From the NCBI GenBank assembly GCA_964019425.1, contig OZ025865.1, positions 187,501 through 251,500 of the forward strand: a DNA stretch of 64,000 bases, read 5' to 3'. The DNA is from Flectonema sp. DT1601 (Eukaryota > Euglenozoa > Diplonemea > Diplonemida > Diplonemidae). How positions within the stretch are numbered: position 1 is the first letter of the stretch; each line of letters begins with the position of its first letter. The notes below the pieces were generated by a model that saw nothing but the letters and a program-made list of their open reading frames with translations, was not told where the DNA came from and searched no databases. This document shows, piece by piece, positions 30,297-40,624 of this stretch. The position numbers and the translations under genes were made by a program.

Positions 30297-32389
30297 CTAC
30301 TCAGATCCTTCCGGAGACATGTCACTTAAAAGAGATTTAACCTTCTTCTTTACTCTGCTGGAGGTGACATTTCCGGTACTTCCTTTAAGTTCTTCAAGGT
30401 ACCTGTGTGTTGTTGTGTTGTTGTTTTGTTTTATTAGTTGTTTTTAAACAAATTAATATCATACCTGGAAAGCATTGACGGGGAGGTCAGTCTCATTTTT
30501 TCTCCAACCATTTCCAAGATACGACAAACAGTGGCTACGTCGTTTTCGTCAATTTCGTGTTCGGGAGATTTTGATATAATCTTACCGGTGGTACGACCAA
30601 ACAACATGGTTTGAATACAAATGTGAACGAGTGCTTCAGGAAGGATGTCCTTAACGTATAAATCAGTCGAGAATTTGATTGCCGTTCCCCGACGGAATTT
30701 AGCTCGCAGCTCAGATTCTTCGATAGAGTCGATCTGTTCTTGAGGCATTTCGTATTCGATCTTAGTTGTCGTTATTGGTGTGGCAGCTGTTTCTCTACAT
30801 TTTTGAAGCAGGTGATGGATAACCTCATGAGTGCTTAATGAGACTTCTAAGTCTTCACTGTCTAATAACACTTTACAGAAATTACTGTGTGAAAGAGTAC
30901 TCTCACCGTTGAATATTCCTCTGAAGATTTCATCTACCAATGCTTTTGATCCATTCTTGTCATTTGTTAAAATTTCTCGCAGCGCAGATAAAGCTTTTGG
31001 ACACCTCGTTGAGATTACCTTGTCGATATATCCTCTTAATGATGTATTAACTGGGACATCATCTTGAAATGCGTGTAATTGTGGTACTTGTGGTGTAATA
31101 GGTGATGGTTGTCTATGTTGAGGTGAGTTAGGTTCTGACTGTGTTGGAACCGAGTCCGTCGACTTTTCTAAATAAGGAAAGTTCGATAAGTATGGTCCTG
31201 CCAGCTGCGGGAGTCCTAATTCTCCGCTTCCCCAAAAATTCGCATAAAAACCTCCACGATTCTCAACAGCCTGAGGAAACTGTCTCACATCACAAGATAG
31301 TTCATTATTTCTAAACGATGGTATCCATTGAAATTCGACATCTCCTTCAGGGATTTCAAACGATGGTTGTACAGGAATATTTATAGCATCTGGCGGGTCT
31401 AATTGTCTCCCAGCAGCTTTTTGTTTATTCTTAACACCACCACGTGATCTACGTGGTTTACTAAACCGACTAACCTTAGTATCTTGATTGTAATCAACCA
31501 GTCGGTTGGTGTCTTCGTAAACAGTTCCTTCTTTAACACACTGATCTTTAATACGTTGGACTTGATCGAGATGACGTTGTCCATTCATGTGAATTTGAGC
31601 TTGACGAAAACTGTTTAGAATCATACTACAATCACTGCAGTAGTATCTGTTTGTTTTACTAGCAGGAGTGTCGTCGGATGCTTGAGTAGGTGTTGCTGTT
31701 GGTGAGCCTTCTACTGGAATTGAGTCTTTTTCAGTATTTGACTTATGTCTTCCACGTTTCATCCTTCTACTCGGTACGACTCTCGGTTCAACACCGAGGA
31801 TATCCTCTGACAGGATAGTAGTTGGGCTTAGTACAGCTGCTTCACCACAAGATGGACAATTTCCAATAATGTCTGATGCGGAGAGCGTGTTTTGAATACA
31901 ACTCCAGCAAAAAGTATGATTGCAACTGCTCAACTCACATGCATGAAAAGTTTCCATTCGACAGATTTCACAATAAGCTGGTCTTTGACAACTTGTAACT
32001 GGCATAGTGAAGACTGACGATGTCCTCATCGCGTTATAGAATGCAGTCTGAGCAAGAGTTTCCGCAACTTCCTTTAAAGTAGTAATCTGCTGGTTTTCAT
32101 CAAGAGACTTACTGTGGTGATGAAGAACTTTGACGACAGCAAATACATTAATTGTGACGTATCTTCTAAGACCCGCAATGGTCCTGTCATTTCTGTCTTT
32201 CATTACTTCCACTTCTTCTCTTTTATAGTAAGTGTCAACGTAGTTAACTTCTCTCTTTAACTTCTCTCTGAATAATGATAAATCGTCAGTGCATTGTTTC
32301 AATTCTTTATAATTGAGATACACTTTACCATCTCCTCGAACTCGATTAAGAAGTTTACCAAATTTCATCGCATCACTTAAAACGTTCAT
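30297..32389 (-). CDS. SPX-RING-C2H2-MIF4G protein, two exons, 676 aa
   Basis: Exon 1 is 30465..32389 and exon 2 is 30297..30402; the 62-bp intron starts GTATGA and ends CACAG. Residues 8 to about 115 form an SPX domain (MKFGKLLNRV, VYLNYKELKQ), the sensor of inositol pyrophosphates and phosphate state. Residues about 138 to 181 form a C3HC4 RING (CEIC, CNHTFCWSC, CPSC), implying E3 ubiquitin ligase activity. A U1-type C2H2 finger (YYCSDCSMI...HMNGQRH) follows near residues 250 to 275. From about residue 447 to the end the sequence matches a MIF4G domain: VDEIFRGIFNGE, GTAIKFSTDLYVKDIL, ENDVATVCRILEMVGE, and, across the intron, LEELKGSTGNVTSSRVKKK. SPX-RING proteins such as plant NLA exist; the added RNA-linked C2H2 and MIF4G modules are unusual. 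Confidence 0.9.
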
Positions 32390-34499
32390 TCCCGTGAAGT
32401 TCGGGAGCCACCCCCCGAGCTTCGCATCTCCTGGTGAAGAAGTCGTTTTGACTTGAATCCCAACTGTTTGAATAGAAGTTGTTATTTATTTTATTTATTT
32501 ATTTTACGAAGCACAGGAGCCAATAATACCGTGAGACTCTCACAGACGATAAGAGACGTAGAATAACCTGGAACAAATGACTACCTAAACTCACCGTCCA
32601 CGCGAGCAGACAGTGTTAAGAGACGGCTGATAACGCCAATTTTTGTCAAAGAGAGTGAGAACACGCCACAAGATCTGTGTAACCAAATCCAACCTGTGAT
32701 AATAATTATAAAAATATAACCGTCAGCTCAATCAAACACAACAAAAAAACTCTTTCGAATTCCTTTAGCAAATAAGGAATGAGGTTCTATCAAGTCAAAA
32801 AAGAGGTATAACAAAACGTTTTGAAACTGGAATGCAAATCCAGTTCACCGCTTCGGACAAAAAAGAAAAATACCAAAAACTAATTACGGAAAAAGATTTA
32901 CTTTACTTTGATAACGCTAATCGATGGTTTCATTGTTCAAAACTATCTTGATAGCAGACAAACTAATACCAGTAGAGAAGACAACTCATTTATTTTGACA
33001 TTTTTCTATTCCAACTAACACAACGAACCAAAAAAAAGAAAAAACGATACAACAAAAAAGAAAAAAAAAACATTAAGAAATTAGGAAGTAAGTTTATTAT
33101 TAGTGTCTTAAAGCTGTTTTTTTAGCTTCGATCACTTGATAAACAGAACGGGAAGGTGAACCAACAGGATAATTTAAAAAAAAAAAAAAAAAAAAGTACC
33201 CCTATAGCACACAGGTAAATAGGTACTCACGTAGCGAGCATACTCGCGAAGGACCTGTCAGTCTTTCGCATCTAAGAAGCAAGCAAATATATAAAAAAAC
33301 GATCACCAGGGATCTCCCATATATAAATTCCTGAAACAGAAGGAAGACAAACAAACCTCTACATAGATGACGAGGTAAGTTACTTTTATAAAATCCCAAC
33401 ATCGAGCAGGAAGGAAAAAAAAAAAGAATTCAGCATATAGCTGACTAGATCCGCGGACCTACCCCGATAGTAAACAGGTAAATAGGTACTCACGTAGCGA
33501 ACATACTCACGAAGGACCTGTCAGTCTTTCGTATCTAAGAAACAAGCAAATATATAAAAAAACGATCACCAGGGATCTCCCATATATAAATTCCTGAAAC
33601 AGAAGGAAGACAAACAAACCTCTACATAGATGACGAGGTAAGTTACTTTTATAAAATCCCAACATCGAGCAGGAAGGAAAAAAAAAAAGAATTCAGCATA
33701 TAGCTGACTAGATCCGCGGACCTACCCCGATAGTAAACAGGTAAATAGGTACTCACGTAGCGAACATACTCACGAAGGACCTGTCAGTCTTTCGTATCTA
33801 AGAAACAAGCAAATATATAAAAACGATCACCGGGATCTCCCATATATAAATTTTCTTCCGTTCTGAAACAGAAGGAAGACAAGCAAACATCTACATAGAT
33901 GACGAGGGAGGTTACTTTTATAAAATCCCAACATCGAGCAGGAAAAAAAAAAAAAAAAAAAAAAAAAAGAACAAGAACAAGATAAAGTAAAACATCCCCA
34001 ACAGCAGTCACTTTCTTTGTTCCAAAAAGTTCAAAAAAAAATCAACACGTGACTATCTCAATCAAATCAAGGCAAAAGACAAGCGTCAGGACACATATAA
34101 ATTATCAGTTTAGTGGTTTCGCAACCACACGTACTCAGAATATTTGATTATTGACACAAAAAAAAAAACAAGAGAGAGGGAGGTACTAAGAAACCCCTTC
34201 CAGAAAAAAGATCACGAACGTTCGTTTTTATATACCTTTTTAACAGGGGGGAAACAAAAAAAAAAACAGTGAAAAATAATTGATTTTTTTTTTAACTAAA
34301 CTCAAAAAAAAAAAAAAAAAAAAAAAATCTAAAGTTGTTTGCACACACACACAGGACAATGAAATATTCATGTGTGGACCTGTTAACAGTTACATTCCTC
34401 TAAAAAACATACAACATGTTAAGTATTGAATATTATCAATAGGGTAGAGGTTATAATCTGGATAGTGTTTGACAACAGAATGACCTGATGATTACTTTT
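32390..34499. other. Region upstream of the SPX-RING gene, with a tandem array
   Basis: The part at 32400..32720 is poor in homopolymers and may be 5' untranslated sequence; it contains splice-like sites (GACG/GTGAGT and TTCCAG/GTTATT on the minus strand). The 263-bp tandem repeat at 33197..33942 is listed separately. The rest is poly(A/T)-rich and holds no gene I can support. Confidence 0.5.
33197..33942. repeat. Tandem array of a 263-bp unit, almost three copies
   Basis: Copies start at 33197, 33460 and 33723; the first two are exactly 263 bp and the third is cut short by a poly(A) run. Copies 2 and 3 are closest to each other. Each copy has a 24-nt hairpin (9-bp stem, loop CTGTCA) at 33246..33269, 33509..33532 and 33772..33795, in which the closing pair changes from G:C in copy 1 to A:T in copies 2 and 3. 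Copies 1 and 2 also have a TCAGC/GCTGA stem beside an A/T run. No protein is encoded. Small RNA genes such as spliced-leader RNA or 5S rRNA often have this arrangement, but I cannot match a known one. Confidence 0.85.
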
Positions 34500-36770
34500 T
34501 TACGTAAAATTAAATGAAGATTGAGACGCCGAACGCGGAGTTGTCGGCATCAGAGTTGAACCCGCAGGAACAGATCTCGCTCGAGGCTGCGCTAAGTGAG
34601 ACAACGCTACAGGTACCTGTGGTACATATTGTTTATCTGCTGTAAAGTGGATTTGCGGTAGTAGTTTTTTTGTAGGCGTCAGTCGCGGAACTTCCTTAGC
34701 AAGTCGTCTAGACATCGGAGCATACGGTGGTGGAGTAGGAGGAGTCGGAAGAATAGCTGGTCTCACCGTCCAATGAGTCCTGACATCTTTAACTGCAATC
34801 ATATCAGAATGGGTTGCTTTTGATAATTTCGGAGGTGAAGGAATCTTGGTCAACATTGGAACACTTCGATGACTGTCAGCAGGAGCGAACAACCCCTCAG
34901 CTTTACGTTTTCCACGAACCTCATCACATAATCTAGGTGATCGCTGCATTGGTTTTGGACGAACTACTTTTTTTGGTTCAGTTGCCTGGGCTATCATTTC
35001 TCTACGAACAGCATCCAGATCAAGCCTTCCCAAAGGAGAATCTTTCAGGTGTTCCTTCATCTGTTCCATTAGTAGTTCTCTTTCAGCTACTTCTTTAGCT
35101 TCAGAGATTGACATCTTTTGGGTGTCTCGTATCTTCGCAGTCTTCTTTTGAATGAATCCCGCTGGTGTTAAGTATTGACCAAGAAAATCATTATTCTTCA
35201 TCACATTAATCCTGTCGGCTATGGCCGATTCCCCACACAGATTACACCAGCTTATAGCAGCCGATTGCATTCTACGAGACCAATCTAAAGGGAGAGGGTA
35301 ACAAGTTGCGCAAGCAGCTCTAATAGCTGACGTGCTTATCGCGTATCCCTCAAGAACGGTTTTTGATTGGATTGTCTCACGGTAAGTAACCCCCAGTAGA
35401 CACTCCCAGAATCCTATCCCGTCGCCAAGTCGAATTTGACTGCCAAATCGTCCACCAGATTCACCGATGCTGGCTATCGCTTCACCGTGTGTGACTACAA
35501 AAGTTGAGTGAGATTCTTCTCTTTTACCGACGATGACATCTCCTGCACAGTACACTACAGGTTTAAACTCTTTTTGTAATTCTTGTAAAAGATTTTTAGG
35601 CCATTCGATAAAGGCTGCGCATTTGAGAAGAAGTTGGATTGGAACTCGATTGTGAAAACCGTTTCTGCGAGTTACTCTGAATGCGAGTTCGTGTTTTAGT
35701 AGTCTATTGAAGTTGTAATTACTAGAAGCGAGCATCGGAAGAACTACATCAGATGAAATTTTCCACAGATTCGAATCTCTAACAACCTGAACACTCGTAC
35801 TGTGATAATCACATCCCAACGCAATATCCTCCGTTGCAATCGTGTCTCTTGAGACATAGTTGTGAAGTACAGAACAGCAATGCATTGTTTGTTGGTATCC
35901 AGTTGCTTCACCATGTTCTAGTAAATATAAATACTTTGCTGGATTGCCTTGCTTATAAACATAGTCAAGTGCTGTTAGTGTGACGGGTTCGAAACTAGCA
36001 CTGATTCGAAGGAGCATGGAGTCATCCCAATTTTTAAAAAATTTATATAAACCTAACTCGTACAGTTGGATTCCTTTATTGTACATATATTCGTATCGAC
36101 GAGAGCGTGAGAGTTGGTGGAGAACTCGTTTTTTTGAATCTGGAGAGATGATCAGTTTTATTCGTCGAATCTCCAAAGCAAGACACTCAAACGATGAAGA
36201 TGAAACGTAACTGAATTCATTTATAAAATTATCATAACTGTCACATGCTTGTTGACCAACCCACTCACCCGCCTCATACGTCATTCCATCAGAACGAGTC
36301 ACAGTACCAGCTGTAACAAAATAAGCAAAGTCAGATACGGTACCTTGACGGATTAGCGTTAGGGTCGCGGGGTCCTTTCTTACCCGACAAATGTGCATAG
36401 TTCGAACTAATTTTTCTATATCATTATTAGGAAGTGAAGCCAATACTTGATGCTTTGTAAACAGAGCATGCGCTGAACCTCCTATTGCATCTCCAAATAA
36501 AACTTTACTGTTAGTGGTTGACAAGCATTGGGGGAGAGCTCCTCTTTTCTTCCTCCAAAGAGGAAGGAATACTCGTCTGATAATACCATTAGCGTTACGA
36601 GTGATGGCAGCTTTTTTAAATACATCTACAAAACTACACGCAGCAAAATGATGAATCAATAGCAATCCTCTTCTCAACTCTGCCATTCGTTTTCGTTCAT
36701 GTTCTGCTTTTATTGTTTCTCCAGAGACTCTTATACAGTCATTTGTAAAGTATGCCCTTGAGCTTATCAT
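34500..36770 (-). CDS. Protein with cyclic-nucleotide-binding-like domains, 756 aa
   Basis: The sequence holds two to three cNBD-like beta-barrels: residues about 95 to 205 (LASLPNNDIEKLVRTM, LIRQGTVSDFAYFVTAGTV), about 245 to 350 (ALDYVYKQGNPAKYLYLLEHGEA) and about 385 to 490 (VYCAGDVIVGKREE, FVVTHGEAIASIGE). The usual phosphate-binding cassette with its conserved Arg is not clear in any of them, so they may bind another ligand or only partners. Residues about 560 to 756 are basic, Pro/Ser-rich and probably disordered. Trypanosome CARP1 has a comparable set of cNBD-like domains; a relation is possible but not shown. A broken copy of its 5' end lies just upstream. Confidence 0.82.
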   Translation of the reverse strand: MISSRAYFTNDCIRVSGETIKAEHERKRMAELRRGLLLIHHFAACSFVDVFKKAAITRNANGIIRRVFLPLWRKKRGALPQCLSTTNSKVLFGDAIGGSAHALFTKHQVLASLPNNDIEKLVRTMHICRVRKDPATLTLIRQGTVSDFAYFVTAGTVTRSDGMTYEAGEWVGQQACDSYDNFINEFSYVSSSSFECLALEIRRIKLIISPDSKKRVLHQLSRSRRYEYMYNKGIQLYELGLYKFFKNWDDSMLLRISASFEPVTLTALDYVYKQGNPAKYLYLLEHGEATGYQQTMHCCSVLHNYVSRDTIATEDIALGCDYHSTSVQVVRDSNLWKISSDVVLPMLASSNYNFNRLLKHELAFRVTRRNGFHNRVPIQLLLKCAAFIEWPKNLLQELQKEFKPVVYCAGDVIVGKREESHSTFVVTHGEAIASIGESGGRFGSQIRLGDGIGFWECLLGVTYRETIQSKTVLEGYAISTSAIRAACATCYPLPLDWSRRMQSAAISWCNLCGESAIADRINVMKNNDFLGQYLTPAGFIQKKTAKIRDTQKMSISEAKEVAERELLMEQMKEHLKDSPLGRLDLDAVRREMIAQATEPKKVVRPKPMQRSPRLCDEVRGKRKAEGLFAPADSHRSVPMLTKIPSPPKLSKATHSDMIAVKDVRTHWTVRPAILPTPPTPPPYAPMSRRLAKEVPRLTPTKKLLPQIHFTADKQYVPQVPVALSHLAQPRARSVPAGSTLMPTTPRSASQSSFNFT

Positions 36771-37686
36771 GATTATTGTTTTTTTAGTGTTTCCCCAACG
36801 AGAATACTTTATTACTACGCCTGGTGTTTAAGAATGTTTACAAAATCAATCACTAAATAAAAGACAGCCGTGGACAACACAATAAAGAAAGTAACACCGA
36901 CGAGCAAGAAATGCGCATGCAGCAAAATGCTGAATCAATTAGCAAACCCGCAAACTACACGCTGCAAAATGATGAATCAATAGCAATCCTCTTCTCAACT
37001 CTGCCATTCGTTTTCGTTCATGTTCTGCTTTTATTGTTTCTCCAGAGACTCTTATACAGTCATTTCCCCAACGAGAATACTGTATTACTACGCCTGGTGT
37101 TTAAGAATGTTTTTTTATATAAAAATAAAAAAAAGAAGGAACACAAAATCAATCACCAAATAAAAGACAGCCATGAATAACAATAAAGAAAGTAACACCG
37201 ACGAGCAAGAAAGCGCATACAAGACGGAGAAGAAAAAATTTTAAAAAAAAAAAAAAAAAAAAAATCCCTTTAGTTTGGAGTACATTCGTCTTACAACGAG
37301 ACGAGTGACACCCCCTCTTTTTTTTTTTTGTTTAATTTTTTTTTTTTTTTTATTCTCTTCTTGAGATGAACACTAGTTCTGGACGGTTGGATTTTTTTTT
37401 TTTTTTCTTCCTTCCTTCCTTTTTTTTTCTTCCTTTTTTTTTTTTTTTTTTTCTCCCCTCTACTTCTCTTGGGGGAGCCCTTTCAGTGGCCGGCCTTTAT
37501 TATTATCTTTGACATAACAAAATTATCAGGTACGAAGCATTTTTCCTAAACCGGAAAACTAGAGTCACCCAGGTTGGAATGCATACCTCCCAATGGAGAA
37601 CCGGAACTGGGTTTTGAGCTGTGATTTTCGTGGCTTCCTACATTTCTTTTTTTTTTTTTTTTTTAAAAAGGCCAAATACATAAACA

Positions 37687-37718
<32 letters not shown>

Positions 37719-38358
37719 ATAATAATAACATAAAGCGGAAAAAAAAGAAGGAAAAATAAATATGGGTGGCCACAATCTATCGAAACCAACGTGGGCAGCG
37801 CAAATCAGATAGCCGAATACATGAGAATTTTTTCTTCGGCTTGGTTCTCATCACGGATCACATCAAAACAAAAGATTAAGAATAATACAAAACTCGTAAG
37901 ACAACAATGATAATTAACAAACACTTTTGTAATATCCCAAACTAGAAAACAGATGCCCCGAACAGATTCACGTGATGCTTATGATAAAAATGACGAGCGA
38001 CAACAAATATAACTCGTTTTTTTTTTTTTTTTTTTAAAAAAGATGTGCGAAAATTATTTGCCACAAACCGTATCAGCTTATTACGTAATTTTGCGAGTTT
38101 GACCACGTTTTTTTTTTTCCCTTTTTTTTTTTTTTTTTTTTTTTTTTCCTACTATTGCCAAGGCGCGGGGAAGAGGGAAAAAAAAAAAAAAAAAAAAAAA
38201 AAGTGAAAAATACGAGAGAAGATGAAGGAAAGGGGGGAAGAGGGGAAATGAAAACGGGAATCTCTCTGCTGTAGTGCGTTTTTTCTTGCTGCATTTGTGT
38301 GACTTTTTGTGGGCAATCACAGTAGACAATAAAATAGACAGAAAAAGGTATTATACTT
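36771..38358. other. Gene-free region with a broken gene copy
   Basis: About 1.6 kb. The left part holds the partial copy of the cNBD gene listed separately. The rest has long poly(A/T) runs and no gene. Confidence 0.6.
36916..37215 (-). pseudogene. Partial copy of the 5' end of the cNBD gene
   Basis: About 270 bp closely match 36631..36920, which spans the first codons and upstream DNA of the cNBD protein gene. The copy lacks the 48 bp at 36745..36792 of the original, and that deletion removes the start codon. A further small repeat of the unit starting GCAAAATGCTGAATCAAT is seen at 36918..36945. It cannot make the protein and looks like a recent tandem duplication that has begun to decay. 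Confidence 0.85.
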
Positions 38359-40022
38359 TTACTTTCCAGTGTTGCTCATCTTCTTGATCTGAGCTTGGTA
38401 CCTATTTTGTTTTATTTTATTTTTTTAGATCAAAAGAAGTAAAAAGCAATAAACAAAAAAAAAACACATACTGAGCTCTAGCGTCACCTCCTCTAGGGAT
38501 GGCCATCGTTACGTTGCTCTTTTCTTCTGCCTCCTGTGTTGTTGTTGGTTTGTCGTCAGTACAGAAAAAAAAAAATCAAACCATATTGTAAAAAATAGAA
38601 TTAAAATAATACCTCGACCGACCACTTAGCCATAGTCTTGGATAAGTAGTCGCTGGCATTATCTCTAATTTCGAATTCAAAACCTTCATTTTCCATTCTC
38701 TTGGCATCGAATCCTCCCTCAACAAACCATGGGTCTTTACTAATGTCTAGAAGTGTAGAACGCTTAGCTACCTTGTGGTTGAGAATCTTTTTAATAATGC
38801 CAGCAGCACCATCAGAAACACCTTCTGGTTGCTTGTAGTCACCACGACCAATTTTACGAAGTAGAGAGTTCAAGTCACCAGCAGTGAATGGAAGATCACC
38901 AGTAAGCATTACGTAAAGGATGACTCCAAGTGACCAAACATCAGCTGTGAAACCTGAGTACCCTTCTGACTTTGTTACAACTTCTGGTGCTACGTAATAA
39001 GGTGTACCACAACATGTCTGCATGTTTAAGTTAGATGGTACGGCGCCCATGGTGTCCGTGTTCTGAACATTTGATAATCCAAAATCAGTAATCTTACACT
39101 TTCCATCCTCAGTGACTAAGATGTTCTCTGGTTTTAAATCTCTGTGAGCAATCTTCTGAGAGTGTACGTAGTTTACTCCGCACACTAATTGTTGGAAGTA
39201 TCCACGAGCAGTATTTTCATCTAACTTACCCGCGTCTTTGATACATTTCATCAACTCTGCTCCCTCAACCAGTTCAACAACGATCCACATCTCCTTTGCA
39301 GTTGCTTCGTAGCAGAGATGTTTTAAGTTGACGAGGTTAGGGTGAGTGAGGGTTCCCATAATAGCAACTTCCCTGTGAAGTCTCTTCTCACCTGCCTCAC
39401 CTTCCTTAGCGAGAATAGATTTCGCAACTCTCTTGACAGCTACCACTTCACCAGTTTCATTGTCGGTTGCCTTCATTACAATTCCGTAGGCTCCCTTTCC
39501 TAGTTTGTCTCCAAGAACGTATCTGTTTGTATCCTCACTGATCATGTTTCTAACTGCTTCAAGATCTAAAGTGCGAACCTTACGCTTCTTCACTATTGGT
39601 GTCTCAGAGACTGGAACTGTTGTCACAGCAGGGGCAGACTTAGCCGCAGCATCAACTGTTTCGACTGCCAAAGACTGTGGCTCTTCCTTTACTGGTTCTG
39701 GTGTTGGTGCTGGTGCTGGTGGTGGTGTTACTACTGGGGACGGTTCTGCTACTGCAGCAACCTCTTCCTTTACAGCCTCAACTTCCTTTACAACTTCCGG
39801 TTCCTTTGGAACAGCTACGACAGGTTCTGCTGGCTTCTCAACAACAGGTTCCTTTGGTGCTTCTGGCTTTGGTGCTTCCGGTTCCTTCGGTGTCTCTTTG
39901 ACAGCTTCAACTTCATGTTTCACTTCCTTTTCAACTTTCTTTGCTGCAGCAGGTGCTGCTGCTGGAGGTGCCTTTGCAGGAGGACGTGGCTTGTCCGCCG
40001 GTGCTGAGTTGCAGTTTCCCAT
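38359..40022 (-). CDS. CAMK/AMPK-like Ser/Thr protein kinase, N-acylated, three exons
   Basis: Exons are 38613..40022, 38472..38533 and 38359..38401; the introns are 79 and 70 bp (GTATTA...CAG and GTATGT...TAG). The joined protein has 504 residues. It begins MGNCNSAP, a signal for myristoylation and palmitoylation. Residues 10 to about 145 are a Pro/Ala/Lys/Glu/Val-rich, probably extended linker. The kinase domain runs from about 167 to 432: glycine loop GKGAYGIV, K197, HRDLKPEN with D295, DFG with D313, and GTPYYVAPEV. All catalytic residues are present. The C-terminus adds a short helical tail coded by exons 2 and 3. A related kinase gene lies 3 kb upstream. Confidence 0.92.
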
Positions 40023-40592
40023 GCTGGCTGGCTGCTGATGGGGGATGAGAAGTTATGATGTAAAAAGTTAAGTAACAGATTACACTCGTACATAACAATA
40101 ATGTTATCGACCACCAATAGCTATTACCTTATTTCCTCTTAGTTACTATGATTCTACCTGTTGTAAAAACGAATTATTGTTTTTTTCCCTACACACTAAA
40201 CATTATCAATAAACAAGGCCTTGAAGAAATTGCTTTGTTTTTTTTTTTTTTTTTAAAAACGTGACGATCGCAAGTAAGGTGGGAAAGCGTGTTTTTTTGT
40301 GTTTTCTTTTTTTTTTTTTTTTCTCCAATTCTTCAACAGGAAGAGGAAAACAAAAAAAATAATAATAAATAATAATAATAATAATAAAATGAAAAGACAG
40401 GGGAATGAAAAAAAAAAAAAGACACAGAGGGAATTTAAACACGAAACAACTACAGTGATCATCTTCTAGCGAATTACACATAAAGAGTACCTTGATAGCT
40501 TATAATAAAACGAATTGGAAGGTAAAAGGGCTTAAAACGTAAAATCAGCCGCGGTACGATAGAACACAGCTTTTTTTAAAATAAAAAAATAA

Positions 40593-40624
<32 letters not shown>

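Noticed and set aside
33197-33942. Identification of the 263-bp array as a known diplonemid spliced-leader RNA
   Set aside because: I could not find the published diplonemid, kinetoplastid or Euglena leader exon in any copy or elsewhere in the window, and the GTAAGT-like site on the plus strand is not kept in copy 3.
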